NCBI GenBank assembly: GCA_026708645.1
Contig: JAPOUM010000044.1
Location: 1 to 64,000 of the forward strand
Length of the DNA stretch: 64,000 nt
Source of the DNA: Acidimicrobiaceae bacterium
Lineage (GTDB): Bacteria; Actinomycetota; Acidimicrobiia; Acidimicrobiales; Aldehydirespiratoraceae
Reading direction: 5' to 3'
Below the pieces are notes generated by a model. It ran no database searches. It had not been told where the DNA came from and saw nothing but the letters and a program-made list of their open reading frames with translations. Positions 35,700 to 44,198 of the stretch are shown piece by piece. Both the position numbers and the translations under genes were made by a program. Positions within the stretch are counted from its first letter, which is position 1. Each line of letters begins with the position of its first letter.

Positions 35700-36788
35700 A
35701 TGACAAGATTGAAAATAGCTCCAGCTCTGGCGCCGGCTCTGGTTGCGGCTTTGGCTCTGGTGATGCTCGCTGGTGCGTGCGGGTCGGAGGACCGCTCGCT
35801 AGACGGCATCGCAGCCGGCATCTACAGCGGCGACTGCGCCTCGTCGAACGGCCGTGAGGTCACGGTCTACTCGGGCCGCACCGAGAACCTGATAGGCCCC
35901 CCGCTCGAGGCGTTCGCCTGCGAGACCGGCACCGAGGTGGCGGTTCGATGGGGCAGTTCGACCGAACTGGCGCTGCTGATGTCAGAGGAGGGTGATCGCA
36001 CGGCCGCGGACGTGTTCTTGTCGCGCTCGCCGGGGCCCGTGGGCTTCTTGGAAAGCGAGGGCCTGCTCGGCGTCATCGACGACTCGGTGCTCGGACTGGT
36101 CGCTGCGACGAGCCGCTCGAAGGCGGGCACCTGGGTCGGTTTCTCCGGGCGCAAGAGGGTGCTGGTGCACAACATCGACACGGTGGCCGCCGACGACCTG
36201 CCGCGGTCGGTGTTCGACCTCACCGACGACCGTTACCGGGGACGGGTCGCGATCCCGGCCACCAACGGCTCGTTCATCGACTGGTTCACGGTGTTCCGCG
36301 ACCAGCACGGCAGCGACACCGCCGAGCAGTGGCTCTCCGACATGGTCGACAACGACGCCCGCTTCTATCCCAACAACCGCTCGATAGTCGAGGCAGCCGG
36401 GCGGGGCGAGATCGACATGGGCCTCGTCAACCACTACTACCAGTATCAGGAGGCCGCAGCATCCGGCGCCGGCCATCGCGCCGCCAACCATGATTTCGCC
36501 GCCGACGACATCGGCTCGCTTCTGATCATCACGGCCGCCACGATCACCTCCGACAGCGGCAACCGACGAGCAGCCAACGAGTTGATCGCCTACCTGCTGT
36601 CAGAGCCTGTGCAGCGCTACTTCAGCGAGAACACTTTCGAGTATCCGCTGGCCGCCGGGGTGGCGCCGGCTGAGATCCTGCCTCCTTTGGCGGCGCTCGA
36701 AATCGGCAGCGTCGACTTCGACGCTCTCGGCGGCGGCTTCCAGCAGAGCACCGCCATCATCGAACGCAGCGGCATCTACAACCAGTAG
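35700..36788 (+). CDS. Ferric iron ABC transporter substrate-binding lipoprotein (FbpA-like)
   Basis: A 362-residue periplasmic-binding-protein-fold lipoprotein, with lipobox MLAGAC near residue 26. The body begins VTVYSGRTENLIGPP, the usual N-terminal strand of Fe(III)-binding proteins. It contains VNHYYQYQ, whose adjacent Tyr pair corresponds to the iron ligands of FbpA. ATG 35700 lies 7 nt after TATAGT, fitting a leaderless mRNA; a GTG 9 bp upstream is less likely. The permease gene follows after 63 bp, but no ATPase gene is next to them. Confidence 0.87.
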   Translation: MTRLKIAPALAPALVAALALVMLAGACGSEDRSLDGIAAGIYSGDCASSNGREVTVYSGRTENLIGPPLEAFACETGTEVAVRWGSSTELALLMSEEGDRTAADVFLSRSPGPVGFLESEGLLGVIDDSVLGLVAATSRSKAGTWVGFSGRKRVLVHNIDTVAADDLPRSVFDLTDDRYRGRVAIPATNGSFIDWFTVFRDQHGSDTAEQWLSDMVDNDARFYPNNRSIVEAAGRGEIDMGLVNHYYQYQEAAASGAGHRAANHDFAADDIGSLLIITAATITSDSGNRRAANELIAYLLSEPVQRYFSENTFEYPLAAGVAPAEILPPLAALEIGSVDFDALGGGFQQSTAIIERSGIYNQ

Positions 36789-36851
36789 GCCCGGCACCCC
36801 GACCGGACCGGCGACGTGGCGAGCGGTCGGGCCTTGCGGCATCCTCAAGCC

Positions 36852-38504
36852 GTGACCGTCTCCTCGGACATCTCGGACATCTCGAACATCTCGAACATGC
36901 CGAACGGAGCGTCTCGCCGTTCGGCTGCGCCCGTCGCTCTGCGAATGCTGGGTCTGGCTCTGGCCGCGGCGTTCGCCTTCCCGGGAGCTTATCTCATCTA
37001 TCGGAACTTCGCCGCCGGCGCCGATCCCGCGGCGCTTCTCGTAAGCGGCCGCACCGCAGGCCCGCTGTGGCGCTCACTGCAGCTGGCGGTGGCGGTGTCG
37101 GTCGCGTCGCTGCTGCTGGGCACCGGCCTGGCCTGGCTCACCAGCCGGACCGACCTGCCGCTGCTGCGGCTCTGGCGGATCCTTATGCCGCTGCCGCTGG
37201 TGTTCCCCACTTTCGTGGGAGCGGCGGCGTTCATTCGCACGCTCAACCCGGGAGGGCTGCTCAACGACCTGCTGGCGGGCGTCGGAGTGGAGCGCACCCC
37301 GGAGCTGCGCGGCTTCAGCGGCGCCTGGCTGGTGCTCACCTTGATGACCTACCCCTACGTGTATCTTCCTGTGGCGGCACGGTTGAGGCAACTGCCGGGC
37401 GCCCTCGAGGAGAGCGCCCGAGTGCTCGGCGACACCGCTGTCAAAGTGTTCGGGCGCATCTGCCTGCCGCAGACCGCTTCGGCCATGGGCGCGGGCACTC
37501 TGCTGGTGTTCCTCTACACGCTCAGCGACTTCGGCGCCGTGCAGCTGATGCGTTACGACACGCTCACGAGGGCGATCGCCACCAACCAGCTGGCCGACCC
37601 GCCGGTCGCGTTGGCGCTGGGTCTGATCCTTCTGGTGCTGGCCGCAGCGGTGGTGGCAGGCGAGCGCGGCTTCTCGCGGCGGCTGCCCGACGCGGCCGCG
37701 GGCCATTCCAGACAGCCGGTCATCTACCGACTGGGCCGCTGGCGAGCGGCCGCCACGGGTTTCGTCGTTTTGACCGCCGCCGCCGCTGTCGGAGCGCCTC
37801 TGGTGGCGCTGGGGGACTGGGCGGCGCGAGGCTTGGCCCGCTCCGCGACAGGCGGACGGGCGCTCACTGTCGACTTCTCCAAGGTGTACGAGGCCACCGT
37901 CAATACTGTCGGCGTCAGCGTGGCGGCGGCGCTGGTGTCCACTGCGGCGGTGCTCCCGATAGCGCTGCTGGTCGGCCGCTACCGCTCGCGCGCCGGTTCT
38001 TTCTCCCACGCGCTGGTGATCAGCACTTTCGCCCTCCCCGGAATCCTCATAGCGCTGTCGATCCGGTTCTGGACGCTGCGGTCGGATCTCGCGTTCGAGC
38101 TGTTCAACGACACGATGGCGCTGCTGATCTTCGCGTACATGGTGCGTTTCGGGTCGCTGGCCATGGGTGTGACGCTGGTGGCGGTGCGAGGCGTGCCCCG
38201 CAGACTCCACGACTCGGCGCAGATTCTCGGCGCCGGGCGGTTGCGCCGCTTCGCGGCGGTGGATCTGCCGATGATGGCGCCCGGCTTGCTGGCCGGCGCC
38301 GGCCTGGTGCTGCTGTCGGTGATGAAGGAACTGCCGATCAGCCTGTTCGTGTCGCCGCTGGGGTTCTCGACTCTGGCGACCAGGATATTCAGCTCCTTCG
38401 AGGACGCTTTCATCGCCGAGGCGGGGATCATGGCCGTGGTGCTGGTTGCGCTCTCATTCGTGTTGACGTGGTTCCTGGTGATCCGCCGGGATCATCTGCT
38501 GTGA
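36852..38504 (+). CDS. Ferric iron ABC transporter permease (FbpB-like, two BPD domains)
   Basis: About 550 residues with around twelve membrane helices and two BPD_transp domains in one chain, the FbpB layout. Coupling motifs are visible in both halves: LEESARVLGDTAVKVFGRI (about residue 195) and LHDSAQILGAGRLRRFAAV (about 450). The start is uncertain. GTG 36852 gives MTVSSDISD; an upstream GTG at 36816 adds 12 unlikely residues. The first 20 residues are a Ser/Asp/Ile/Asn repeat coded by a 9-bp tandem unit. It pairs with the FbpA-like gene; the ATPase must come from elsewhere. Confidence 0.87.
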   Translation: MTVSSDISDISNISNMPNGASRRSAAPVALRMLGLALAAAFAFPGAYLIYRNFAAGADPAALLVSGRTAGPLWRSLQLAVAVSVASLLLGTGLAWLTSRTDLPLLRLWRILMPLPLVFPTFVGAAAFIRTLNPGGLLNDLLAGVGVERTPELRGFSGAWLVLTLMTYPYVYLPVAARLRQLPGALEESARVLGDTAVKVFGRICLPQTASAMGAGTLLVFLYTLSDFGAVQLMRYDTLTRAIATNQLADPPVALALGLILLVLAAAVVAGERGFSRRLPDAAAGHSRQPVIYRLGRWRAAATGFVVLTAAAAVGAPLVALGDWAARGLARSATGGRALTVDFSKVYEATVNTVGVSVAAALVSTAAVLPIALLVGRYRSRAGSFSHALVISTFALPGILIALSIRFWTLRSDLAFELFNDTMALLIFAYMVRFGSLAMGVTLVAVRGVPRRLHDSAQILGAGRLRRFAAVDLPMMAPGLLAGAGLVLLSVMKELPISLFVSPLGFSTLATRIFSSFEDAFIAEAGIMAVVLVALSFVLTWFLVIRRDHLL

Positions 38505-38544
38505 GGCGGCCGCGCTCGCGGCGTAGTCGGCGGGTAATCCCGAA

Positions 38545-40086
38545 GTGAGGCGGCTGCATCTGAGGCGGCTGCATCTGAGCCGGGCGCCGGGCGGGCCGGC
38601 GACGTCCGCTGAGCCTGCGAGGCTTGTGGCGGCCATGGCCGCGGTGGCTCTTTGCGTCTTCGTGCTGGCCTTGCCCGCCATCGGCGCCCGAGCCAGCTAT
38701 GGCGCCCATGTGACAGCCGACGAACCCCAGTACCTGACCACTGCGATCAGCGTCTTCGAGGATTTCGACCTCGACATCAGCGACGAGCTGGCAGAGCGGC
38801 GATTCGAGCCGTTCCACGAGATCGACCTGAACCCTCAGACGATCCCGCTGGACGACGCCGGCAGGCGCGTCAGCCCGCATGATCCGCTGCTGCCGGCACT
38901 GCTGGCGCTGCCCATGGGGCTGGGGGGCTGGGTCGCTGCCAAGGCCGCGTTGGCGGCTGTCGCAGCCGCGACCGCAGCCGCGACATTGTGGCTGGCGGTG
39001 CGCCGTTTCGGCGTGGACGCAGGCCTCGCAGCGGTGGTGACGGGACTGTTCTTCGCGGCGCCGCCTCTGGTGGGTTACGCCACACAGGTCTACCCGGAGA
39101 TGCCCGCGGCTCTGCTGGTGACGCTGGGGCTCGCAGCCGTGACCGGTCCGCTGCTGCTCGGCGGATCGGCGTTGGCGGTGGCGAGCATCGTGGCGCTGCC
39201 GTGGCTGTCGGTGAAGTTCGTGCCGGCAGCCGCAGTGCTAGCGGTCGTGTTGACGCTGCGGTTGTGGCCGCAGCACCGCCGCCGGCTCGTGTCGGTCATG
39301 GCTCTGCTGGCCGTGGCAGGCGTCGCTTATCTGGCTTTTCATCGCAGCGTCTACGGAGGCTGGACCGCTTATGCGAGCGGGGATCATTTCGTTGACGGCG
39401 AGATGCTGGTGCTCGGATCCGATCCCGACTTCCTGGGTCGCAGCCGCCGACTGGTCGGCCTGCTGGTGGATCGAGGCTTCGGGATCGCCGCCTGGAATCC
39501 CGCCTATCTGCTGACGGCGCCCGCGCTCGTCGCGCTGGCTCGCAGGCGACCGCCCGGCTGGGCCGTTCTGCTGGCTGTTTTCGCGACCGTCTACGCGACG
39601 GCGACTTGGGCAGCGCTGACGATGCACGGCTGGTGGTGGCCCGGCCGTCAAGTGGTGGCGGCGCTGCCCGTGGTCGTGGTCGCGGCGGCGCTGCTCCTAG
39701 AGCGGCTGCGCGGCCTGCGGTGGCTGGTCGCGGCGGGATGCCTGGCGGGGATCTTCAACTGGCTGTGGCTGGTGGTGGAGTCGTCCACCGGGCGCCGCAC
39801 CCTCATAGTTGATTTCGAGGAAACCGCCAACCCCGTGTATCAGGCCTGGTCGGCTCTGCTGCCGGATCACAGACGCTTCACGGGCGCCTCGACGGCGCTG
39901 ACCGCGGTCTGGACGACCGCGATCGTCGCAGCGGCTCTGCTGGTGTGGCTCAAAATGCGGCCGTCGCCGCCGCCAGATTCTGCTCGGACGTCGCCGCCGG
40001 GTCGTGATCCCGCTGAGCGGGTGGAGCCGCCCACGCTCGCCGATGCCACGCTGCCTGCTCGGCCAGACCCTGATGCAGGCCGGTAG
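38545..40086 (+). CDS. GT-C-like integral membrane glycosyltransferase (PMT/ArnT style)
   Basis: A 513-residue protein with ten or more hydrophobic helices. After the first helix comes a long external loop with ADEPQYLTTAISVF, an acidic pair of the kind (DE/DD) that forms the catalytic site of GT-C enzymes using polyprenyl-phosphate sugars. HGWWWPGRQVVAALPVVV near residue 355 also fits such proteins. The C-terminal 40 residues are Pro/Arg/Asp-rich and overlap the converging epimerase gene by 137 bp. GTG 38545 is the likely start, inside a short GAGGCGGCTGCATCT duplication. Acceptor and donor are unknown; the neighbouring GT2 could supply the lipid-linked sugar. Confidence 0.6.
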   Translation: MRRLHLRRLHLSRAPGGPATSAEPARLVAAMAAVALCVFVLALPAIGARASYGAHVTADEPQYLTTAISVFEDFDLDISDELAERRFEPFHEIDLNPQTIPLDDAGRRVSPHDPLLPALLALPMGLGGWVAAKAALAAVAAATAAATLWLAVRRFGVDAGLAAVVTGLFFAAPPLVGYATQVYPEMPAALLVTLGLAAVTGPLLLGGSALAVASIVALPWLSVKFVPAAAVLAVVLTLRLWPQHRRRLVSVMALLAVAGVAYLAFHRSVYGGWTAYASGDHFVDGEMLVLGSDPDFLGRSRRLVGLLVDRGFGIAAWNPAYLLTAPALVALARRRPPGWAVLLAVFATVYATATWAALTMHGWWWPGRQVVAALPVVVVAAALLLERLRGLRWLVAAGCLAGIFNWLWLVVESSTGRRTLIVDFEETANPVYQAWSALLPDHRRFTGASTALTAVWTTAIVAAALLVWLKMRPSPPPDSARTSPPGRDPAERVEPPTLADATLPARPDPDAGR

Positions 40087-41008
40087 CGGGCGCCCAGTCC
40101 AGCACCAAGCGAGCCTGCTCGCCGTCGGCGACGGTCGCCTGCGGGTCTCCGGCTGCTGACGGCACGCCGCGCACCCGCGCCGCGGTTCCCCTGATCGCTG
40201 TCACCGCGGCGATCACCTCGTTCAGCGAGTGGCGGCAACCTCCGCCGATGTCGAGAGTCCTGCCGGCGGCCCGGCTCGCGGTTCCCGCGGCGAGCGTCGC
40301 CGCGGCGACATCGCTCACATATGTGTACTCGCGGGTCTGCTCGCCGGTGCCGCGGCGGCAGAATGCCGGCCCCTGCGGTCGGGTCGATTCGATGATGCGG
40401 TGCATGGCCATGTCCGGTCTTTGGCGGGGACCGAACACAGTGAAGTAACGCAGCACCACCACGTCCAGCCCCCGACGGGCGTAGACGCCCGCAAGGTGCT
40501 CGCAGGCTGCTTTGGTTGCGCCGTAGGGACTCGTCGGGCTCAGTGCTCTGGCGCCGCCGGCGGTCGCGGAGTCCCCGTAGACCGAAGAGCTCGACGCCAG
40601 CACCACGCGCCTCGCTCCGGCTGTCAGCGCTGCCGACAGAACGGCTTGGGCGCCTGCCACGTTGACATCCCAGATGTCGGAGTCGTGCCAAGAGTCCTGC
40701 ACTCCGGCCTTGGCGGCCAAGTGGTAGACGGTGTCCACTCCGCTGAGCGACTCCGCTAGGCGGGCGCGGCGAATGTCGTCCACCACCAGCCGGAATCTCG
40801 GGTTCGCTGTCGCTTCGCGGAGGTTGGCCCGCTTCTGTGCGGCGCTGTAGCCGACGGCCAGCGAATCCAGTCCGAGCACACGGTGACCTTGTGCAAGCAG
40901 CAGATCGACGAGGTGAGAGCCGATGAAGCCGGCTGCTCCGGTGACCGCCGCAGTGCCGCGTCCCGCGCTAGCTTCAGGGGTGCATTCACCCGGCAATATG
41001 GATTGCAT
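39950..41008 (-). CDS. NAD-dependent epimerase/dehydratase (extended SDR)
   Basis: A 352-residue extended short-chain dehydrogenase that most likely modifies a nucleotide-sugar, in the manner of UDP-glucose 4-epimerase. Seen: the NAD-binding VTGAAGFIGSHLVDLL, the Ser of ASSSSVYGD, and the catalytic YGATK. ATG 41008 has TAAGGT (41021-41016) exactly 7 nt upstream, hence a probable leaderless mRNA. An IdeR-like palindrome covers that -10 box. The last 45 codons overlap the converging membrane-protein gene on the other strand. Its substrate is unknown; glycan synthesis with the adjacent GT genes is likely. Confidence 0.85.
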   Translation of the reverse strand: MQSILPGECTPEASAGRGTAAVTGAAGFIGSHLVDLLLAQGHRVLGLDSLAVGYSAAQKRANLREATANPRFRLVVDDIRRARLAESLSGVDTVYHLAAKAGVQDSWHDSDIWDVNVAGAQAVLSAALTAGARRVVLASSSSVYGDSATAGGARALSPTSPYGATKAACEHLAGVYARRGLDVVVLRYFTVFGPRQRPDMAMHRIIESTRPQGPAFCRRGTGEQTREYTYVSDVAAATLAAGTASRAAGRTLDIGGGCRHSLNEVIAAVTAIRGTAARVRGVPSAAGDPQATVADGEQARLVLDWAPATGLHQGLAEQAAWHRRAWAAPPAQRDHDPAATSEQNLAAATAAF

Positions 41009-41026
41009 TAGGCATACCTTACATTA
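41008..41026. promoter_or_regulatory. IdeR/DtxR-like box at the epimerase promoter
   Basis: TTAGGCATACCTTACATTA matches 12 of 19 positions of the IdeR consensus and contains the inverted halves TTAGGC and CCTTA. It coincides with the -10 box and start point of the minus-strand epimerase gene and lies 67 bp before the plus-strand FAD oxidoreductase gene. Confidence 0.4.
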
Positions 41027-41092
41027 TTTACCACTGATGGAAACGCTGGAGGAACGTCGAGTGGCCGCGAAGCGCCGACTGGTTCTGCGTCC

Positions 41093-42484
41093 ATGGCTGA
41101 GATAGTCGTCGTGGGCGCCGGCCCGGCCGGCCTGATGGCCGCTCTGTGCAGCGCCCGCAACGGCCACCGCTGCACTCTGATGGAGGCGACGGACACAGTC
41201 GGGGGAATGGCCGCCAGCTTCGACGTCGCCGGCCAGCGAGTGGATCACGGGTCGCATCGTCTGCATCCGGCCACTCCGCAGCGGTTCATGGACTTGTTCG
41301 CATCCCGGCTCGGCGACGACCTGCAGCTGAGGCCGCGCCGGGGCCGGATCCTTCTGGGAGGGCGCTGGATCGCCTTCCCGCTGCGTGCCGCGGACATGCT
41401 CCGCAACTTGCCGCCGGCCTTCGCGACGAGCGCCGCCATCGACACGGCAGCCGCTTGCTTGCGGCGTCTGAGCAATCGCCCGTCCGACAGCTTCGCGGCT
41501 GAGATCAGACGCCGGTTGGGCCCCACCGTGGCCCGGGGTTTCTACGAGCCCTATGCCCGCAAGCTCTACGGCTGCGACCCCGACGACCTCGACAGCGAAC
41601 TGGCCCGGCGCCGGGTCTCAGCCTCCGGCGCCGGAGACGTCCTGAAACGCGTCCTGTCCGCCGCGAGCCCGAAGGCGGGCGGTTTCTGGTATCCGCGCCG
41701 CGGCTACGGGCAGCTCAGCGAAACCCTCGCCGACGCCGCCGTCGAAGCCGGAGCGACTCTGCGGTTACGGACCCGGGTGCTGGGACTCGAACCCGCTGAC
41801 GGCGCCGTGCTGGTGCGCTCAGAGGCAGGCGCCTTGCGAGCCGACGCGGTTCTGACGACGATGCCTGCGCCCGCGCTGGCCGAGGCGCTGGATCCGCCGC
41901 CGCCGGAGGCAGTGACCGCGGCTTTGCGCCGCTGCCGCAACCGCGGGGTGGTGCTGGTCTACCTGGTGCTGGGCCGTGAACGCTTCACGACCTGGGATGC
42001 TCACTACTTCCCCGGCTCTGAAACGGTGATCTCGCGCCTGTCCGAGCCGAAGAACTACCGCAGCGGAGACGACCCGCCGGACGTCACGGTGCTCTGCGCT
42101 GAGATCCCCTGCTGGCCCGGCGACGAGACATGGCAGAGCAGCGACAGCCGGCTCGCCGAGCTTGTGGCCGCAGAGCTGGCCGCTGTCGGCTTGGAGGGCG
42201 TCGAACCCCTGCAGGCGGAAGTCAGGCGTCTGCCGGCGGTGTATCCCGTCTATGAGAAGTCGTCGATGAGCGACCGAGCGACCGTCGACGTGTGGCTGCG
42301 CTCGCTCGCCGGCGACGGCGTGGTGTCGCTGGGGCGCCACGGGCTCGGCGTGCTCGACAATCTGCATCATGTGCTGGCCATGGGCGAATCAGCTGTGCGG
42401 TGCATCGACCGCGGCGGCAAAGTGGACCTGCGGGCCTGGGGCCGCTGCCTCGAGGGCTTCGCGAGTCATGTGGTCGAGGATTGA
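41093..42484 (+). CDS. FAD-dependent amine-oxidase/protoporphyrinogen-oxidase-like protein
   Basis: A 463-residue flavoprotein. The N-terminal dinucleotide fold is clear: IVVVGAGPAGLMAALCS, then the acidic residue of LMEATDTVGG, and the FAD-contacting GGFWYPRRGYGQLSETL (about residues 197-213). The C-terminal half ends with GLGVLDNLHHVLAMGES, the usual FAD-closing segment. Relatives include protoporphyrinogen oxidase, phytoene desaturase-like enzymes and UDP-galactopyranose mutase-like proteins. The glycan-gene setting favours a sugar or polyprenyl substrate, but that is inference. ATG 41093 has no obvious ribosome site. Bacterioferritin follows after 53 bp. Confidence 0.75.
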   Translation: MAEIVVVGAGPAGLMAALCSARNGHRCTLMEATDTVGGMAASFDVAGQRVDHGSHRLHPATPQRFMDLFASRLGDDLQLRPRRGRILLGGRWIAFPLRAADMLRNLPPAFATSAAIDTAAACLRRLSNRPSDSFAAEIRRRLGPTVARGFYEPYARKLYGCDPDDLDSELARRRVSASGAGDVLKRVLSAASPKAGGFWYPRRGYGQLSETLADAAVEAGATLRLRTRVLGLEPADGAVLVRSEAGALRADAVLTTMPAPALAEALDPPPPEAVTAALRRCRNRGVVLVYLVLGRERFTTWDAHYFPGSETVISRLSEPKNYRSGDDPPDVTVLCAEIPCWPGDETWQSSDSRLAELVAAELAAVGLEGVEPLQAEVRRLPAVYPVYEKSSMSDRATVDVWLRSLAGDGVVSLGRHGLGVLDNLHHVLAMGESAVRCIDRGGKVDLRAWGRCLEGFASHVVED

Positions 42485-42537
42485 GCCCGCCGCTGCCGCC
42501 CGCGGCGAACGCGGTCCGAGTCGGTTAGGGTGGGGGC

Positions 42538-43008
42538 ATGAAAGGCTCCCCCGAAATCATCGACTTCCTCAACGAGGCGTTGGCCGCTGAGGTGACCGCC
42601 ATCAACCAGTATTTCGTCAACTCCAAAGTGTGCGAAGACTGGGGCTGGACCCGTCTGGCCGCCAAAATGCGTGAAGAGTCCATCGAAGAGATGCATGACG
42701 CCGAGAAGCTGATGGACCGCATCCTCTATCTGGACGGGATGCCGCATCTTGAGAGCCTCACCGGGGTGCGAGCCGGCGGCACGGTCGAAGAGCAGCTCGA
42801 GAACGACCGGCAGCTCGAGGAGGCCGCAATCGAGCGTTACCGCCGCGGCGTGCTCCTGGCCACCGAGCACAGCGACGTGGGCACCCGTGAATTGCTCGAA
42901 GGGCTGCTGATCGGCGAGGAGGGCCATCTCGATTGGATCGAGACCCAGCAGAGCGTCATCGCCGACGTCGGCATCCAGAACTATCTCCAGTCCCAGATAG
43001 GCGAATAA
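42538..43008 (+). CDS. bfr: Bacterioferritin with an altered ferroxidase ligand
   Basis: A 156-residue bacterioferritin, the haem-containing 24-mer cage for iron storage. It lines up with the E. coli protein without gaps to at least residue 133. Ferroxidase ligands E18, E51, E94, E127 and H130 and haem ligand M52 are all present, but position 54, normally His, is Asp (SIEEMHDAEK). A His sits one place earlier, at 53. ATG 42538 follows both TAGGGT (42526-42531, 6 nt upstream) and a purine-rich GGTGGGGG, so leaderless or led translation are both possible. It fits the iron theme of this region. Confidence 0.92.
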   Translation: MKGSPEIIDFLNEALAAEVTAINQYFVNSKVCEDWGWTRLAAKMREESIEEMHDAEKLMDRILYLDGMPHLESLTGVRAGGTVEEQLENDRQLEEAAIERYRRGVLLATEHSDVGTRELLEGLLIGEEGHLDWIETQQSVIADVGIQNYLQSQIGE

Positions 43009-43154
43009 CCTCTTCGAAGAGTCCTTCAGCGCAGAGCGACAGCGGCGAGAGCGCAAGGCTCTCCGCAGTCCGTCCGGGCTCGGCGCCGGTCAGGCTCGGG
43101 CTCGGAGACGGGACAGCGCCGAGGGCGGCGAACTAGCGCCGGTTCGGCGCTCTG

Positions 43155-44198
43155 CTAGGAGACGACGGTCAGCTCGGTGGCTTTGAGCGAAGCCCAGATC
43201 TCCGCTCCGGGCCGCAGGCTGAGTTCTTCGGCGGATCGGCGCGTCACTTCGGCGCGAACGTCCGCCGGCCCGACCAGATGCACTCGAGCCCTCTCCCCGT
43301 CGGCGTCGACCCGCTGCACGACCGCCCGCCAGGCGTTGCGGGCGCTGCCCGCCGGACGTGAACCGTGCAGGGCCACCGCATGCGCCGGGAAAGTCACGTG
43401 AACATCACCGGAGGATTCCTCCGCCACAGTCAGCACCAGCCCCGTGCCTGTGGTCACCGCAGTTCCTTGAGCGTGTCCGGCGATCACGTTGGCGCCCAGG
43501 AAGGAAGCCGCCCACTCGCAGCCGGGCGCCGCCGTCGCTTCAGCCGGCGACCCGCGGCTGACCACGGCGCCGGCGTCGAGCACCACCACAGCCCGAGCCA
43601 GCACGGCGACGTCCACCGGGTCGTGAGTGATCAAGACGACATGCTGCGCCGGCGACTCGCCCAGCAGGGCGCGCAGTCGGCCCCGGCCCGAGGAGTCCAC
43701 CGCCGCCAGCGGCTCATCGACTATCAACACGTCGGGTTCGGGGGCCAGCGCCCGCGCCAGGGCCACCCGCTGGCGCTGGCCTCCCGACAGTGCCGCGGGA
43801 CGCTGCTGCCAGGCTCGCTGATCCAAACCGACACGCTCGAGCAAGGCCGAGGCCCGGCTGCGGGCGTTGCGGCGATCCACTCCTGAGCGCCGCAGACCGA
43901 AAGCCACGTTGTCGATCGCTTTGAGATGCCCGAAGAGGCGGTAGTCCTGAAACACCATCCCCACCGGGCGCGACTCCGCGGGCACGAAGACGCCCGCTTC
44001 GGGTTCGTCGGCGGCGACTCCGGCGATGCTCAGCCGCCCCCGTAGCAGGCGGTCGAGCCCGGCCACGGTCCGTCCCAGGCTGGTCTTGCCGGCGCCGTTG
44101 GCGCCTATCACCGCGGTGACTCCCTCGCTTATCTCTAGTCGCTCGACTCGCATCGTCCAGCCCGGGCGTGCCAGTTCGCCGTGCAGTTCGACTGTCAT
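43155..44198 (-). CDS. modC: Molybdate ABC transporter ATPase (ModC-like)
   Basis: A 347-residue ATPase energising molybdate (or tungstate) import. Walker A IGANGAGKTS (about residue 33), Q-loop VFQDYRLFGHL, signature LSGGQRQRVALARALA (about 140), Walker B VLIVDEPLAAVD (about 160) and H-loop LITHD are intact. The C-terminal 80 residues form a TOBE domain, as in ModC, where it binds oxyanion. ATG 44198 overlaps the modB stop by 4 nt (ATGA). The frame is open further upstream through modB, but the conserved start decides. Last gene of modABC. Confidence 0.88.
   Translation of the reverse strand: MTVELHGELARPGWTMRVERLEISEGVTAVIGANGAGKTSLGRTVAGLDRLLRGRLSIAGVAADEPEAGVFVPAESRPVGMVFQDYRLFGHLKAIDNVAFGLRRSGVDRRNARSRASALLERVGLDQRAWQQRPAALSGGQRQRVALARALAPEPDVLIVDEPLAAVDSSGRGRLRALLGESPAQHVVLITHDPVDVAVLARAVVVLDAGAVVSRGSPAEATAAPGCEWAASFLGANVIAGHAQGTAVTTGTGLVLTVAEESSGDVHVTFPAHAVALHGSRPAGSARNAWRAVVQRVDADGERARVHLVGPADVRAEVTRRSAEELSLRPGAEIWASLKATELTVVS

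Noticed and set aside
43010..43021. CTCTTCGAAGAG palindrome between bfr and modC as a terminator
   Set aside because: The stem is only 6 bp with no loop and no U-run, too weak to call.
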